The notes: generated from the letters alone by a model not told the origin. Counted from the stretch's first letter, positions 8,515-17,318 are shown. The stretch is DNA of 35,441 nucleotides from an uncultured Acidovorax sp. (GCA_913774625.1 CAJYHL010000040.1:1-35441); one strand, 5' to 3'. Program-made: numbers and translations.

Positions 8515-8542
8515 GCAGGTACGATCCCGCCGCGTGTAAGAA

Positions 8543-8562
8543 GCCCGGCCAGCCAGCCGGGC
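8543..8562 (-). terminator. hairpin terminator between phoR and the MATE gene
   Basis: GCCCGGC (8543-8549) and GCCGGGC (8556-8562) form a 7-bp stem with a 6-nt loop, 4 nt after the phoR stop. Read on the minus strand it is followed by TTCTTACA, moderately U-rich, so it fits better as the end of the pst-pho operon than as the end of the MATE transcript. Confidence 0.6.
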
Positions 8563-8566
8563 GCGG

Positions 8567-9940
8567 TCAAGCCGCCATGCCGATCTGCGCTGCAGGCTGT
8601 GCCGCCGCCGCCGCGGGCTGCAGCCGGCTGGCGGGAAAGGTGACGGAAAACACCGAGCCCTTGCCCACCGTGCTCGCGATATGCAATGCGGCGCCATGGC
8701 GCTGCACCACATGCTTGACGATGGCCAGCCCCAGGCCGGTTCCGCCCGTCTCGCGCGAGCGGCTGCGGTCCACGCGGTAGAAGCGCTCGGTGAGTCGGGG
8801 AATGTGCTTGGCCTCGATGCCCGGGCCCGTATCGCTCACCACGAAGCTGGCACGGCCGTCGCTCAGACGCTCCCAGGTCACGCGGATGCTGCCGCCCAGC
8901 GGGGTGTAGCGCACGGCGTTGTTGACGAGGTTGGCCAGCGCGCTCTGCAGTTCAACGGCCGAGCCGGCGATCATGCCGGCCTGGCGCATCTGCTGTGCGT
9001 CGGGGAACTCGATGAGGTGTTCGCGCTGCTGGCCGCTGCCCAGCACCGAGGACAGGGCGCGCCCCTCGTCCTCGCAGCGGCGCAGCAGGGTTTCGACGGG
9101 CGTCCAGTCATGCATGCCGGGCAAGGGGCTGCCCTCCAGGCGCGACAGGGTCAGCAGGTCCTGCACCACGCTCTGCATGCGCGCGGCCTGCTGGGCCATC
9201 ATGCCCAGGTAGCGTTCGCGCTCGTCGTCGGACAGGCGCAGGGTCTGCAGCGTCTCGACGAAGCCGGTGAGCACGGTGAGCGGCGTGCGGATCTCGTGCG
9301 ACACGTTGGCCACGAAGTCGCGCCGCATGGCTTCGGCCTGCTCCAGAGCCGTCACGTCGCGCGACAGCAGCAGCCTGCGCCCGTCCCCGTAGGGATGCAG
9401 GTGGACCGAGATGCGCACCGGCCGCGAAGCGGTGCTCTCGCGGCCCTGCAGGGTCACGCCGTGGGAGAAGTCGTGGCCCGCGTAATAGGCGGTGAAGTCG
9501 GGGTCGCGCACCAGGTTGCCGATGGTCTGCAGCATGTCGCGCTCCACATCGAAGCCCAGGTGAGTTGCAGCGATCTGGTTGCACCACTCGATACGGCCCT
9601 GCGCATCCAGCAGCACCACGCCGTTGGGCGAAGCCTGCAGTGCCTCGAGGATTTCGGCGATGCGGCCCTCGCTGCTCTGCAGTTCCTGCTCGCGCAGGCG
9701 CAGCGCGCGGCGCGCGCGGTCGGCGACTTCGCCCCAGCTTCCGCGCAGCCGGGGTGCGCTGTCGAGCCGGCCGTGCTTCAGCCAGGACAGCACCTGGATG
9801 CTGCGCCACCAGTCCCAGGCGAAGCAGATCCATGCCGAGACGGCGGCACCGATCATCGCCCCCAATTCCCGCCCCTGCCACCAGCCCAGCGCGGCTCCCG
9901 ACAGTTGGAAGAACAGGAAGAAGACGAATCTCGAAAGCAT
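8567..9940 (-). CDS. phoR: phosphate-regulon sensor histidine kinase PhoR
   Basis: Membrane-anchored kinase that phosphorylates PhoB when phosphate is low. From ATG 9940 it has 457 residues. Two short N-terminal membrane segments (FVFFLFFQLSGAALGWW and AMIGAAVSAWICFAW) are followed by a linker. A PAS domain begins near LEALQASPNGVVLLDAQG. The HisKA box FVANVSHEIRTPLTVL (His near 214) and a HATPase domain (NLVNNAVRYTP, DTGPGI, GTGLGLAIVKHVV) complete the PhoR architecture. The frame extends to ATG 10003, adding 21 Arg/Ser/Pro-rich residues. I prefer 9940 because PhoR proteins start directly with the first membrane helix. The 168-nt gap to phoB holds a strong hairpin. It is the last gene of the pst operon. 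Confidence 0.93.
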   Translation of the reverse strand: MLSRFVFFLFFQLSGAALGWWQGRELGAMIGAAVSAWICFAWDWWRSIQVLSWLKHGRLDSAPRLRGSWGEVADRARRALRLREQELQSSEGRIAEILEALQASPNGVVLLDAQGRIEWCNQIAATHLGFDVERDMLQTIGNLVRDPDFTAYYAGHDFSHGVTLQGRESTASRPVRISVHLHPYGDGRRLLLSRDVTALEQAEAMRRDFVANVSHEIRTPLTVLTGFVETLQTLRLSDDERERYLGMMAQQAARMQSVVQDLLTLSRLEGSPLPGMHDWTPVETLLRRCEDEGRALSSVLGSGQQREHLIEFPDAQQMRQAGMIAGSAVELQSALANLVNNAVRYTPLGGSIRVTWERLSDGRASFVVSDTGPGIEAKHIPRLTERFYRVDRSRSRETGGTGLGLAIVKHVVQRHGAALHIASTVGKGSVFSVTFPASRLQPAAAAAQPAAQIGMAA

Positions 9941-10018
9941 GGTGGGGTGGTGGCGGAGAAAAGAGAAAGAAGACGGACGCCGGGCGCGGAAAGGCTCAAG
10001 CATGGACCGCTCAAGCGA

Positions 10019-10040
10019 CGCAGCCCCACGAGGGGCTGCG
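10019..10040 (-). other. strong hairpin between phoB and phoR
   Basis: CGCAGCCCC (10019-10027) pairs perfectly with GGGGCTGCG (10032-10040) around a 4-nt loop in the phoB-phoR spacer. No U run follows on the minus strand. It may be an mRNA processing or stability element that sets the PhoB:PhoR ratio, or part of an intergenic repeat; the sequence does not decide. Confidence 0.4.
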
Positions 10041-10108
10041 CTGGTGCCGTGGCATTGCAGCCGCGGCCCGCGGCGGCGCCCTGATGGCCAGACTGCGCTG
10101 GCCCGCCT

Positions 10109-10816
10109 TCAGGCGCGCATCAGCCGCTGGGGCTGAGCGGTCAGCCGGTAGCCGGCGCCACGCACGGTTTCTACCATGGCTCCCGCAACGCCCAGCGCTT
10201 CCCGCAGGCGCTTGACATGCACGTCCACCGTGCGCTCTTCGATGAAGACATGGTCGCCCCACACCTTGTCGAGCAGCTGGGCACGGCTGTGGACGCGCTC
10301 GGAGTGCGTCATGAGGTAGTGCAGCAGCTTGAACTCGGTCGGCCCCACCTTGATGGGCTGGCCCTGGTAGGTCACGCGGTAGGTGGCGGCATCCAGCACC
10401 AGATCGCCGATGGTCACGCTCTCGCCGGCCTGTTCGGGCGCACGGCGGCGCAGCACCGCCCGGATGCGGGCCAGCAGTTCCTGCGTGGAAAAGGGCTTGG
10501 TGATGTAGTCGTCGGCACCGGCGTCCAGGCCTGCCACCTTGTCGGGCTCGTCGCCGCGCGCCGTCAGCATCAGGATGGGAATGGGCTTGGTACGGCTGTC
10601 GGCACGCCACTTGCGGGCCAGTTGCAGGCCACTCTGGCCGGGCAGCATCCAGTCCAGCAGGATGACGTCGGGCAGAACGGCATCGAGTTCGCGCTGCGCC
10701 GACTCGCCGTCTTCCGCCCAGATGGGCGAAAAGCCGTTATGGCGCAGGTTCACGGCGATGAGCTCGGCGATCGCCGACTCATCCTCCACGATCAGCACCC
10801 GGGGTAGTTTCTTCAT
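10109..10816 (-). CDS. phoB: phosphate-regulon response regulator PhoB
   Basis: A 235-residue OmpR/PhoB-type regulator. The receiver domain shows the acidic pair ED at 11-12, the phospho-acceptor D55 in ILLDWMLP, and DDYITKPFS with the conserved Lys. The C-terminal winged helix carries TEFKLLHYLMTHSERVHSR and the recognition-helix region EERTVDVHVKRLREAL. Phosphorylated by PhoR, it binds Pho boxes, and four candidates lie in this window (pstS, ppx, ppk, olsB). It sits 20 nt after phoU on the same strand, so it would be co-transcribed with the transporter genes, giving positive autoregulation through the pstS promoter. Confidence 0.97.
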   Translation of the reverse strand: MKKLPRVLIVEDESAIAELIAVNLRHNGFSPIWAEDGESAQRELDAVLPDVILLDWMLPGQSGLQLARKWRADSRTKPIPILMLTARGDEPDKVAGLDAGADDYITKPFSTQELLARIRAVLRRRAPEQAGESVTIGDLVLDAATYRVTYQGQPIKVGPTEFKLLHYLMTHSERVHSRAQLLDKVWGDHVFIEERTVDVHVKRLREALGVAGAMVETVRGAGYRLTAQPQRLMRA

Positions 10817-10835
10817 GCGATGCCTCAGGCTTCTT

Positions 10836-11537
10836 TCACAGCACGGACGATTCGATCTCGTCGAGCGCGGTGTGACGCACGTCCTTGCCCTTGACGAGAT
10901 AGATGATCAACTCGGCCACGTTCTTGGAATGGTCGCCGATACGCTCGATGGCCTTGGCCAGGAACAGCAGATCCAGGCTGGCGGAGATGGTGCGCGGATC
11001 TTCCATCATGTAGGTGATGAGCTTGCGCACGAAGCCGTCGAACTCCTGGTCGATCATGTCGTCTTCCTTCAGGATGGAGACGGCGGCCTTGGTGTCCAGG
11101 CGCGCGAACGCGTCGAGCGCCTTGCGCAGCAGGCCGGAAGCCAGATCGGCGGCCACGCGCAGGTCGGTCGTAGGCAGCGAGCGGGCCGCGCCGCTTTCGA
11201 TGATGGACTTGACCATGCGGGCCATCTTGGTGGCCTCGTCGCCCATGCGCTCCAGGTTGGCCGTGGCCTTGCTGAAGGCGATCAGCAGGCGCAGGTCACG
11301 GGCGGTGGGCTGGCGGCGCGCGATGATGGAGGAGAGTTCGTGGTCGATCTCGACCTCCAGGGCGTTCACGCGCACTTCGGTGGATTCGACCTGCGAGGCG
11401 GACTCCACGCTGAACTGCGACAGCGCATAGACGGCCTGTCGGATCTGCGATTCGACCAGCCCGCCCAGTTCCATCACGCGTGCGGAGATGTTGTTGAGCT
11501 CGCTGTCGAACTGGGAAGAGAGATGTTTTTCTGTCAT
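10836..11537 (-). CDS. phoU: phosphate signalling protein PhoU
   Basis: A 233-residue, all-helical two-repeat protein. Both metal-binding E/D-containing signature helices are visible: NLERMGDEATKMARMVK in the first repeat and AKAIERIGDHSKNVAELI in the second. PhoU links the Pst transporter to PhoR and keeps the kinase off when phosphate is plentiful. The start is ATG 11537 because TAGGAGG lies 7-8 nt upstream; the longer frame to 11573 adds 12 unsupported residues that overlap a hairpin. That hairpin (CCGGCCC 11552-11558 with GGGCCGG 11564-11570) stands just before the ribosome-binding site and may affect translation or mRNA decay. The gene lies between pstB and phoB. Confidence 0.96.
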   Translation of the reverse strand: MTEKHLSSQFDSELNNISARVMELGGLVESQIRQAVYALSQFSVESASQVESTEVRVNALEVEIDHELSSIIARRQPTARDLRLLIAFSKATANLERMGDEATKMARMVKSIIESGAARSLPTTDLRVAADLASGLLRKALDAFARLDTKAAVSILKEDDMIDQEFDGFVRKLITYMMEDPRTISASLDLLFLAKAIERIGDHSKNVAELIIYLVKGKDVRHTALDEIESSVL

Positions 11538-11625
11538 GGCATTGCCTCCTACCGGCCCTCTCCGGGCCGGCACATGGAAAAGGAGAGCGGAAGCGGCCGC
11601 ACGCGGGGCCGCACCGCTGCGGTCT

Positions 11626-12408
11626 TCAGCCGAAACGGCCGGTGATGTAGTCCTCGGTTTCCTTGCGCTGCGGCTTGAAGAACATCTGTTCAGTTTCGCC
11701 GAACTCCACCAGATCGCCCAGGTACATGTAGGCGGTGTAGTCGCTGCAGCGGGCGGCCTGCTGCATGTTGTGGGTCACGATGACCACGGTGTAGTCGTTC
11801 TTCAGCTCGGCGATCAGTTCTTCGACCTTGGCGGTGGAGATCGGGTCCAGCGCGGAGCAAGGCTCGTCGAGCAGCAGCACTTCGGGCTTGATGGCGATGC
11901 CGCGCGCGATGCAAAGACGCTGCTGCTGGCCGCCGGAGAGGCCCGAGCCGCTCTGGCCGAGCTTGTCCTTGACTTCGTTCCAGAGGGCCGCCTTGCGCAG
12001 CGCCCATTCCACGCGGTCGTCCATGTCGGTCGCGTTCAGGTTCTCGAACAGCTTCACGCCGAAGGCGATGTTGTCGTAGATGGACATCGGGAACGGCGTG
12101 GGCTTCTGGAACACCATGCCGACCTTGGCACGGATCAGCGCCACGTCCTGCTTGCTGGTCAGCAGGTTCTCGCCGTCCAGCACGATCTGGCCTTCGGCGC
12201 GCTGCTCGGGATAGAGCTCGAACATGCGGTTGAAGGTGCGCAGCAGCGTGGACTTGCCGCAGCCGGACGGGCCGATGAAGGCCGTCACCTTGTTCTCGGG
12301 AATGTCGAGGTTGATGCCCTTCAGGGCATGGAACTTGCCGTAGTAGAAGTTCAGGTCGCGCACCGTGATCTTGGATGCAGCGGCCGGGGCATTTTTTTGG
12401 ATGGGCAT
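11626..12408 (-). CDS. pstB: phosphate ABC transporter ATP-binding protein PstB
   Basis: A 260-residue ABC ATPase that powers the PstSCAB importer. Walker [10 protein letters not shown] lies at 46-54, the Q-loop in [18 protein letters not shown], the signature [14 protein letters not shown], Walker [14 protein letters not shown], and the switch His in [12 protein letters not shown]. The [11 protein letters not shown] stretch is characteristic of PstB rather than of other ABC ATPases. Length is normal for the family. It follows pstA after 31 nt and precedes phoU. Export of a membrane-peripheral subunit is not expected; it docks on PstA and PstC from the cytoplasm. Confidence 0.98.
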   Translation of the reverse strand: MPIQKNAPAAASKITVRDLNFYYGKFHALKGINLDIPENKVTAFIGPSGCGKSTLLRTFNRMFELYPEQRAEGQIVLDGENLLTSKQDVALIRAKVGMVFQKPTPFPMSIYDNIAFGVKLFENLNATDMDDRVEWALRKAALWNEVKDKLGQSGSGLSGGQQQRLCIARGIAIKPEVLLLDEPCSALDPISTAKVEELIAELKNDYTVVIVTHNMQQAARCSDYTAYMYLGDLVEFGETEQMFFKPQRKETEDYITGRFG

Positions 12409-12439
12409 GATGTGGGTTCCCTGAAATGGGCTGCTTTAT

Positions 12440-13327
12440 TTATTTCTGGCGCGTCAGCACGCGAGCCAGGATGTTGAGGCCGAGCACCGCGACGGTGATC
12501 AGGAACACGCCGGCCCAGGCCAGCTCCTGCCAGTTTTCATAGGGGCTCATGGCGAACTTGAAGATCGTCACCGGCAGGCTGGCCATGGGCTTGGACAGGT
12601 CGGCATTCCAGAACTGGTTGTTCAGGGCGGTGAAGAGCAGCGGGGCCGTTTCGCCGGCGATGCGGGCCACGGCCAGCAGCACACCGGTGATGACGCCGGC
12701 ACGGGCAGCGCGCAGCGTGATCATGATGATGACCTTCCACTTGGGCGTGCCCAGGGCGTAGGCGGCTTCGCGCAGACTGGCAGGCACGAGGGTCAGCATG
12801 TTCTCGGTGGTGCGGATCACCACGGGCACCACGATGAGCGCCAGCGCCACGATACCTGCGTAGGCGGAGAAGCTCTTGAACTGGGCCACCACCACGGTAT
12901 AGACGAAAAGGCCGATCACGATGCTGGGCGCCGACAGCAGGATGTCGTTCACGAAGCGGGTGGCCGAGGCCAGCCAGCCGTGCGTGTCGTATTCGGCCAG
13001 ATAGACGCCGGCCATGATGCCGATGGGCGTACCCACGAAGGTCGCCAGCAGCACCATCACGAAGGAGCCGAAGATGGCGTTGGAAATGCCGCCCATTTCG
13101 TTGGGCGGGGGCGTCATCTGCGTGAACAGGGAAAGGCTCATGCCTCCCAGGCCCAGCCGGACCGTCTCCCAGAGGATCCAGACCAGCCAGAACACGCCGA
13201 ATGCCATTGCCAGGAGCGACAGCGTGAGGGCGATCTGGTTCACGCGCTTGCGGCTGGCATAGCGGCTTTGGCGGACCTTCGCCAGTTCGGCGTCGGCGGT
13301 GAGTTGCGAAGTGGTGCTCATGTTCAC
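12440..13327 (-). CDS. pstA: phosphate ABC transporter permease PstA
   Basis: A 295-residue inner-membrane permease with about six membrane segments. The ABC-permease EAA-type loop is at [25 protein letters not shown] use GTG 13327, for which AAGGAG lies at ideal 7-nt spacing, giving a 4-nt overlap (GTGA) with the pstC stop. ATG 13321 two codons later is the alternative. The frame remains open far upstream, but that part is only the antisense-frame shadow of pstC. The overlap indicates translational coupling, which suits equal production of the PstA-PstC heterodimer. Confidence 0.95.
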   Translation of the reverse strand: MNMSTTSQLTADAELAKVRQSRYASRKRVNQIALTLSLLAMAFGVFWLVWILWETVRLGLGGMSLSLFTQMTPPPNEMGGISNAIFGSFVMVLLATFVGTPIGIMAGVYLAEYDTHGWLASATRFVNDILLSAPSIVIGLFVYTVVVAQFKSFSAYAGIVALALIVVPVVIRTTENMLTLVPASLREAAYALGTPKWKVIIMITLRAARAGVITGVLLAVARIAGETAPLLFTALNNQFWNADLSKPMASLPVTIFKFAMSPYENWQELAWAGVFLITVAVLGLNILARVLTRQK

Positions 13328-14376
13328 GACCGTGCTCCTTCGCTCTTCTTCAGGCGCGAGAGCAGGACCTTGGACAGAGCCAGCACCACGAAGGTGATGA
13401 AGAACAGGACCAGGCCCAGATAGATCAGGGATGCCTGGTGCAGGCCCTCGCCGGCTTCGGCGAATTCGTTGGCCAGCGCCGAGGTGATGCTGTTGGCCGC
13501 CTCGAAGATCGAGAGCGAATTCAGCTGGTTCATGTTGCCGATCACGAAGGTGACCGCCATGGTTTCGCCCAGCGCACGGCCCAGGCCGAGCATGACGCCA
13601 CCCAGCACGCCGGTCTTGGTATAGGGCAGAACGACCTTCCAGACCACCTCCCAGGTGGTGGAGCCCAGGCCGTAGGCGGACTCCTTGAGCAGCGCAGGCG
13701 TGACCTCGAACACGTCGCGCATGACGGCGGCGATGAACGGGATGATCATGATGGCCAGGATGATGCCGGCCGACAGGATGCCGATGCCGACTGGAGGGCC
13801 CGACACGAAGGTGCCCAGATAAGGCACGCCCGACAGCAGGGACTGAAGGGGCTTTTGCACGTAGGTGGCGAGGATGGGGCCGAACACCATCAGGCCCCAC
13901 ATGCCGTAAACGATGGACGGGACGGCGGCCAGCAGTTCGATGGCCGTGCCCAGCGGGCGCTTCAGCCAGGCCGGGGACAGTTCCGTCAGGAATAGCGCGA
14001 TGCCGAAGCTGACCGGCACGGCGATCAGCAAGGCGATGAATGAAGTGGCGAGCGTGCCGTAGATCATGACCAGGCCGCCGTACTCCTCCTGCACCGGATC
14101 CCAGACGCTGCTCGTCAGAAAGCCCAGGCCGTATTTCTCGATGGCGGGCCATGCACCCACCAGCAGCGAAACGAGGATGCCCAGCAGCAGGCCGAGCGTC
14201 AGCAGCGCGGCGCCGCGGGCCAGCATGCCGAACAGGCGGTCGGCCAGAACGCCGGAGATAAGAGGTGAACGAGAAGGGGGCGTCGTCCGAGGAATACCGG
14301 ACACGCTCTCTCGGGACGTCGTCTGGTGGACAGGCAGCGTAGTGGACACGTCTTGGGCCTTGTTATGGAGGGACAT
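13324..14376 (-). CDS. pstC: phosphate ABC transporter permease PstC
   Basis: A 350-residue permease, partner of PstA, with a roughly 45-residue polar N-terminal tail and then about six membrane segments. The coupling loop is [28 protein letters not shown], and the family motif [11 protein letters not shown] is present. The ATG at 14376 lies only 5 nt beyond a 10-bp hairpin, leaving no free ribosome-binding site. GTG 14349 (nine codons in, preceded by AAGG) is an alternative start. The gene follows pstS after 42 nt and overlaps pstA by 4 nt at its 3' end. Confidence 0.95.
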   Translation of the reverse strand: MSLHNKAQDVSTTLPVHQTTSRESVSGIPRTTPPSRSPLISGVLADRLFGMLARGAALLTLGLLLGILVSLLVGAWPAIEKYGLGFLTSSVWDPVQEEYGGLVMIYGTLATSFIALLIAVPVSFGIALFLTELSPAWLKRPLGTAIELLAAVPSIVYGMWGLMVFGPILATYVQKPLQSLLSGVPYLGTFVSGPPVGIGILSAGIILAIMIIPFIAAVMRDVFEVTPALLKESAYGLGSTTWEVVWKVVLPYTKTGVLGGVMLGLGRALGETMAVTFVIGNMNQLNSLSIFEAANSITSALANEFAEAGEGLHQASLIYLGLVLFFITFVVLALSKVLLSRLKKSEGARS

Positions 14377-14381
14377 TACAA

Positions 14382-14405
14382 AGAGGCCCGCCGAAGCGGG
14401 CCTCT
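14382..14405 (-). terminator. UUCG-tetraloop hairpin between pstS and pstC (attenuator or stabiliser)
   Basis: A perfect 10-bp stem (AGAGGCCCGC 14382-14391 with GCGGGCCTCT 14396-14405). In the minus-strand RNA it is closed by C(UUCG)G, an unusually stable tetraloop, and followed by UUU. It fills the pstS-pstC spacer and probably reduces read-through and protects the pstS 3' end. That would give much more periplasmic binding protein than permease, a ratio typical of binding-protein-dependent importers. Confidence 0.7.
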
Positions 14406-14418
14406 CGCTGCTGAAGAT

Positions 14419-15459
14419 TTACTTCTGGAAGACCGGCTTGCCGGAAGCGTCCTTGATCTCGTTCCAGGACTTCATGACGATGCCCTTGACGGCTTCAGGC
14501 ATGGGCACGTAGTCCAGGTCGATCGCGGTCTTGTCGCCGTGCTGGTAGGCCCATTCGAAGAACTTCAGCGAGGTCACGGCCTGGGCAGGCTTGTCCTGCA
14601 CCTTCTGCATCACGATGAAGGTGGCACCGGTGATGGGCCAAGATGCCTTGCCGGGCTGGTTGGTCAGGATCTGGTAGAAGCTCTTGGACCAGTCGGCGCC
14701 GGCAGCAGCGGCCTTGAAGGCGTCGTCATCGGGCGAGACGAAGGCGCCGTCGGCGTTCTGCAGCTGCACGTAGGTCAGCTTGTTCTGCTTGACGTAGGCG
14801 TATTCGACGTAGCCGATCGAGTTGGGCAGGCGGCCGACGAAAGCGGCGACGCCTTCGTTGCCCTTGCCACCCGCACCGGTGGGCCAGTTCACGGCCGTGC
14901 CTTCGCCGACCTTGCTCTTCCACTCGGGGCTCACCTTGCTCAGGTAGTTCGTGAAGATGAAGCTGGTGCCGGAACCATCGGCGCGGCGCACGGGGGCGAT
15001 GGCTGCGTCGGGCAGGTTCACGCCGGGGTTCAGGGCCTTGATGGCGGCATCGTTCCACTGGGTGATCTTGCCCAGGTAGATGTCGGCCAGGACGTGGCCG
15101 CTCAGCTTGATCTGGCCGGGCTGGATGCCCTTGATGTTGACCACGGGCACCACGCCGCCGATCACGGTGGGGAACTGGACCAGGCCCTTCTTGACCAGAT
15201 CTTCGTCCTTGACGGGGGCGTCGGAAGCGCCGAAGTCCACCGTCTTGGCTTCGATCTGGCGCAGACCGGCGCCGGAGCCCACGGACTGGTAGTTGATCTT
15301 CACGCCCGTGGCCTTGTTGTAGTCGGCAGCCCACTTGGAATACAGGGGAGCAGGAAAGCTGGCACCGGCACCGGTGGCTTCCTGTTGGGCGAAGGCGCTG
15401 GAGAAAGCACCAGCCGCCACGACACCAGCAACCAGGACACGAATCGCAGACAGTTTCAT
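14419..15459 (-). CDS. pstS: periplasmic phosphate-binding protein PstS
   Basis: A 346-residue exported protein. A signal peptide spans residues 1-24 (positive MKLSAIR, hydrophobic core, SSAFA cleavage before QQEATG). The mature protein shows family motifs GAGASFPAPLYSKWA, YQSVGSGAG, DFGASDAPV and RADGSGTSFIFTNYL, which line the phosphate pocket. It captures phosphate in the periplasm and delivers it to PstC-PstA. The start ATG 15459 has AGAGGT upstream. The frame continues to 15852 but would lose the signal peptide and read through the promoter. It is the first gene of pstSCAB-phoU-phoBR, behind a Pho box. Confidence 0.98.
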   Translation of the reverse strand: MKLSAIRVLVAGVVAAGAFSSAFAQQEATGAGASFPAPLYSKWAADYNKATGVKINYQSVGSGAGLRQIEAKTVDFGASDAPVKDEDLVKKGLVQFPTVIGGVVPVVNIKGIQPGQIKLSGHVLADIYLGKITQWNDAAIKALNPGVNLPDAAIAPVRRADGSGTSFIFTNYLSKVSPEWKSKVGEGTAVNWPTGAGGKGNEGVAAFVGRLPNSIGYVEYAYVKQNKLTYVQLQNADGAFVSPDDDAFKAAAAGADWSKSFYQILTNQPGKASWPITGATFIVMQKVQDKPAQAVTSLKFFEWAYQHGDKTAIDLDYVPMPEAVKGIVMKSWNEIKDASGKPVFQK

Positions 15460-15496
15460 GAAGAGACCTCTTGGGGTTGGAAAAATCAATGCCGCG

Positions 15497-15530
15497 ACTC
15501 TATGGCCGATACATGACAAATAGATGACAA
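15497..15530 (-). promoter_or_regulatory. Pho box and -10 of the pst operon
   Basis: Read on the minus strand, 15530-15513 is TTGTCAT-CTAT-TTGTCAT, two identical heptamers 11 bp apart, close to the PhoB consensus CTGTCAT-N4-CTGTCAT. Exactly 10 bp further is TAGAGT (15502-15497), a 4/6 match to -10. This is the normal PhoB-activated promoter layout without a -35. Predicted initiation is near 15490, about 30 nt before the pstS ATG. Confidence 0.85.
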
Positions 15531-15577
15531 ACGAAGGCCCACTACAGAGGAGAATCGGGTGAACAGACGACACACAA

Positions 15578-15595
15578 GTGTCACAAATCTGTCGT
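15578..15595 (+). promoter_or_regulatory. Pho box oriented toward ppx
   Basis: GTGTCAC-AAAT-CTGTCGT on the plus strand: two heptamers with 11-bp period and an AAAT spacer. CTTAAT at 15604-15609, 8 bp further on, is a possible -10. It lies about 50 bp behind the pstS Pho box in the 377-bp pstS-ppx spacer and points the other way, so PhoB could act on ppx as well. The rest of the spacer (15612-15836) has a second possible -10 with an extended TG, TGCTATGCT, around 15794-15802, and no other feature I recognise. Confidence 0.65.
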
Positions 15596-15836
15596 GCTGC
15601 TTGCTTAATCTTCGACCCCGGCACCGCCCGGACGGGCCCGGCCAGCCGCGTTCCGCACCGCGCCTTGCAGGCTGGCCGCGGGCCGCAGTCCCACCTATTC
15701 AGCAGCAAGGGTTCCCACCATGAGCGTCGTTTCCACCGGCAGAGCGCCCTTGCGCAGGAAGGCGCCCGCCGAACGGAACAGCCAGGACCTGGTGCTATGC
15801 TGGCCCGATAGAAGAACCAGCGCATCGCGCCTACCC

Positions 15837-17318
15837 ATGCAAGACGGAACACTGCTCGCGGCTGTGGATCTCGGATCCAACAGCTTTCGCCTCGAAATCG
15901 GCCGCTTCGAGCACGGCCACATCCACCGGGTCGAATATCTCAAGGAGACGGTGCGCCAGGGCAGCGGACTGGACGAGAACCGCAATCTCACCGAAGCGGC
16001 CATGCAGCGCGGCTGGGATTGCCTGGCCCGCTTCGCCGAACGCCTGGCCGACTTCTCGCCCACCCACGTGCGCGCGGTCGCCACGCAGACCCTGCGCGAA
16101 GCCCGCAACCGCGACGCATTCATCCAGCGCGGCAACGAGATCCTGGGCCATGCGATCGACGTGGTGTCGGGCCCGGAAGAGGCGCGCCTCATCTACCAGG
16201 GCGTCGCCCACTTGCTGCCGCAGTCGGACGAGCGCCGCCTGGTGGTGGACATCGGGGGCCGATCGACCGAGCTGATACTCGGTCAGCAGTTCACGCCCAG
16301 CGCCGTCGCCTCGTTCCGCGTGGGCAGCGTGGCTTGGTCCACCCGCTATTTCCCCGAGGGGCAATTCACCGCACAGGCCTTCATGATGGCCGAGATCGCC
16401 GCCAAGGCGGTGCTCGACGAAGCCCTGGGCGTGTTCCGGCGCGACGCCTGGGACGTGGCCTACGGCTCGTCCGGCACGGCCGGTGCCGTCGGCGAGATCC
16501 TGTCCATGGCCGCCGGCAGCACGCCCGGGCTGATCACGCGCGAGGGCCTGGACTGGCTGTTGGCCCAGCTGCTGCAGGCGCGCAGCGCCGACCGCATCCG
16601 CATGGAAGGGCTGAAGGAAGACCGGCGCGCAGTCATCGGCGGCGGCATCAGCGTGCTGCGCGCGATCTTCGATCTGCTGGACATCGACCAGATGCAGGTG
16701 GCGCAAGGCGCACTGCGCCAGGGCGCGCTCTACGACCTGCTCGACCGGGAGCAGCCGGCCACCGACCTGCGCTCCTCCACCGTGCGCGGCTTGATGCAGC
16801 GCTTCGCCGTGGACACCGCCCATGCGGAACGCATCGCCCGCGTGGCCACCCGCCTCTTCAATGCCGCGGCACCCGCCGGCAGCGAGAAGGAAGCCCGCGA
16901 ACTCGACTGGGCGGCCCACCTGCACGAAGTGGGCTGCCGCATCTCCCACACCGACTACCACCGGCACGGCGCCTACATCCTCGAACACACGGATGCGGCG
17001 GGCTTCGCCCTCTCGGAGCTGCATCGCCTGGGGCTGCTGGTGCTCGGCCATCGCGGCAAGGTGCGCAAGCTGGAAACCGATTTGAACGATGCGTCGCTGG
17101 CGCTGCAGCTGATGTGCTTCCGCGTGGCCGTAGGCCTCTGCCATGCGCGCCGCGACCCGGACGTGGAGGGATTGACGCTGCAGCTGGAGGGCAACCGCTG
17201 CGTGGTTCGCACGCGTCCCGGCTGGGCAGCCAGCTACCCGCAATCGGCGCATCTGCTGCGCGACGAAACCATCGCCTGGCAGAAGACGCCGTGGGACTTC
17301 ACCGCCGAACTGGGGTGA
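15837..17318 (+). CDS. ppx: exopolyphosphatase, Ppx/GppA family
   Basis: A 493-residue enzyme that removes terminal phosphates from polyphosphate (GppA relatives also hydrolyse pppGpp). The ASKHA-fold phosphate-1 loop is AAVDLGSNSFRLEIG at residues 7-21. The second phosphate loop is VVDIGGRSTELILG, with GPEEARLIYQGV ahead of it. The C-terminal HD-like helical domain contains WAAHLHEVGCRISHTDYHRHGAYIL. The start ATG 15837 leads straight into the conserved domain. The frame continues to ATG 15720, but those 39 residues are unconserved-looking and contain a possible promoter. It is divergent from pstS and carries its own Pho box, linking polyphosphate breakdown to phosphate starvation. An A/T-rich hairpin with six T's ends the gene. 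Confidence 0.95.
   Translation: MQDGTLLAAVDLGSNSFRLEIGRFEHGHIHRVEYLKETVRQGSGLDENRNLTEAAMQRGWDCLARFAERLADFSPTHVRAVATQTLREARNRDAFIQRGNEILGHAIDVVSGPEEARLIYQGVAHLLPQSDERRLVVDIGGRSTELILGQQFTPSAVASFRVGSVAWSTRYFPEGQFTAQAFMMAEIAAKAVLDEALGVFRRDAWDVAYGSSGTAGAVGEILSMAAGSTPGLITREGLDWLLAQLLQARSADRIRMEGLKEDRRAVIGGGISVLRAIFDLLDIDQMQVAQGALRQGALYDLLDREQPATDLRSSTVRGLMQRFAVDTAHAERIARVATRLFNAAAPAGSEKEARELDWAAHLHEVGCRISHTDYHRHGAYILEHTDAAGFALSELHRLGLLVLGHRGKVRKLETDLNDASLALQLMCFRVAVGLCHARRDPDVEGLTLQLEGNRCVVRTRPGWAASYPQSAHLLRDETIAWQKTPWDFTAELG

Noticed and set aside
5043-8780. Plus-strand open frame of 1245 codons
   Set aside because: It is out of frame with rpmE, the GT-C-like gene and the MATE gene it covers, and reads as Arg/Pro/Ala-rich shadow.
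15720-15836. Start of ppx at ATG 15720
   Set aside because: The extra 39 residues precede the conserved phosphate loop, resemble no Ppx N-terminus and contain a possible -10 element.
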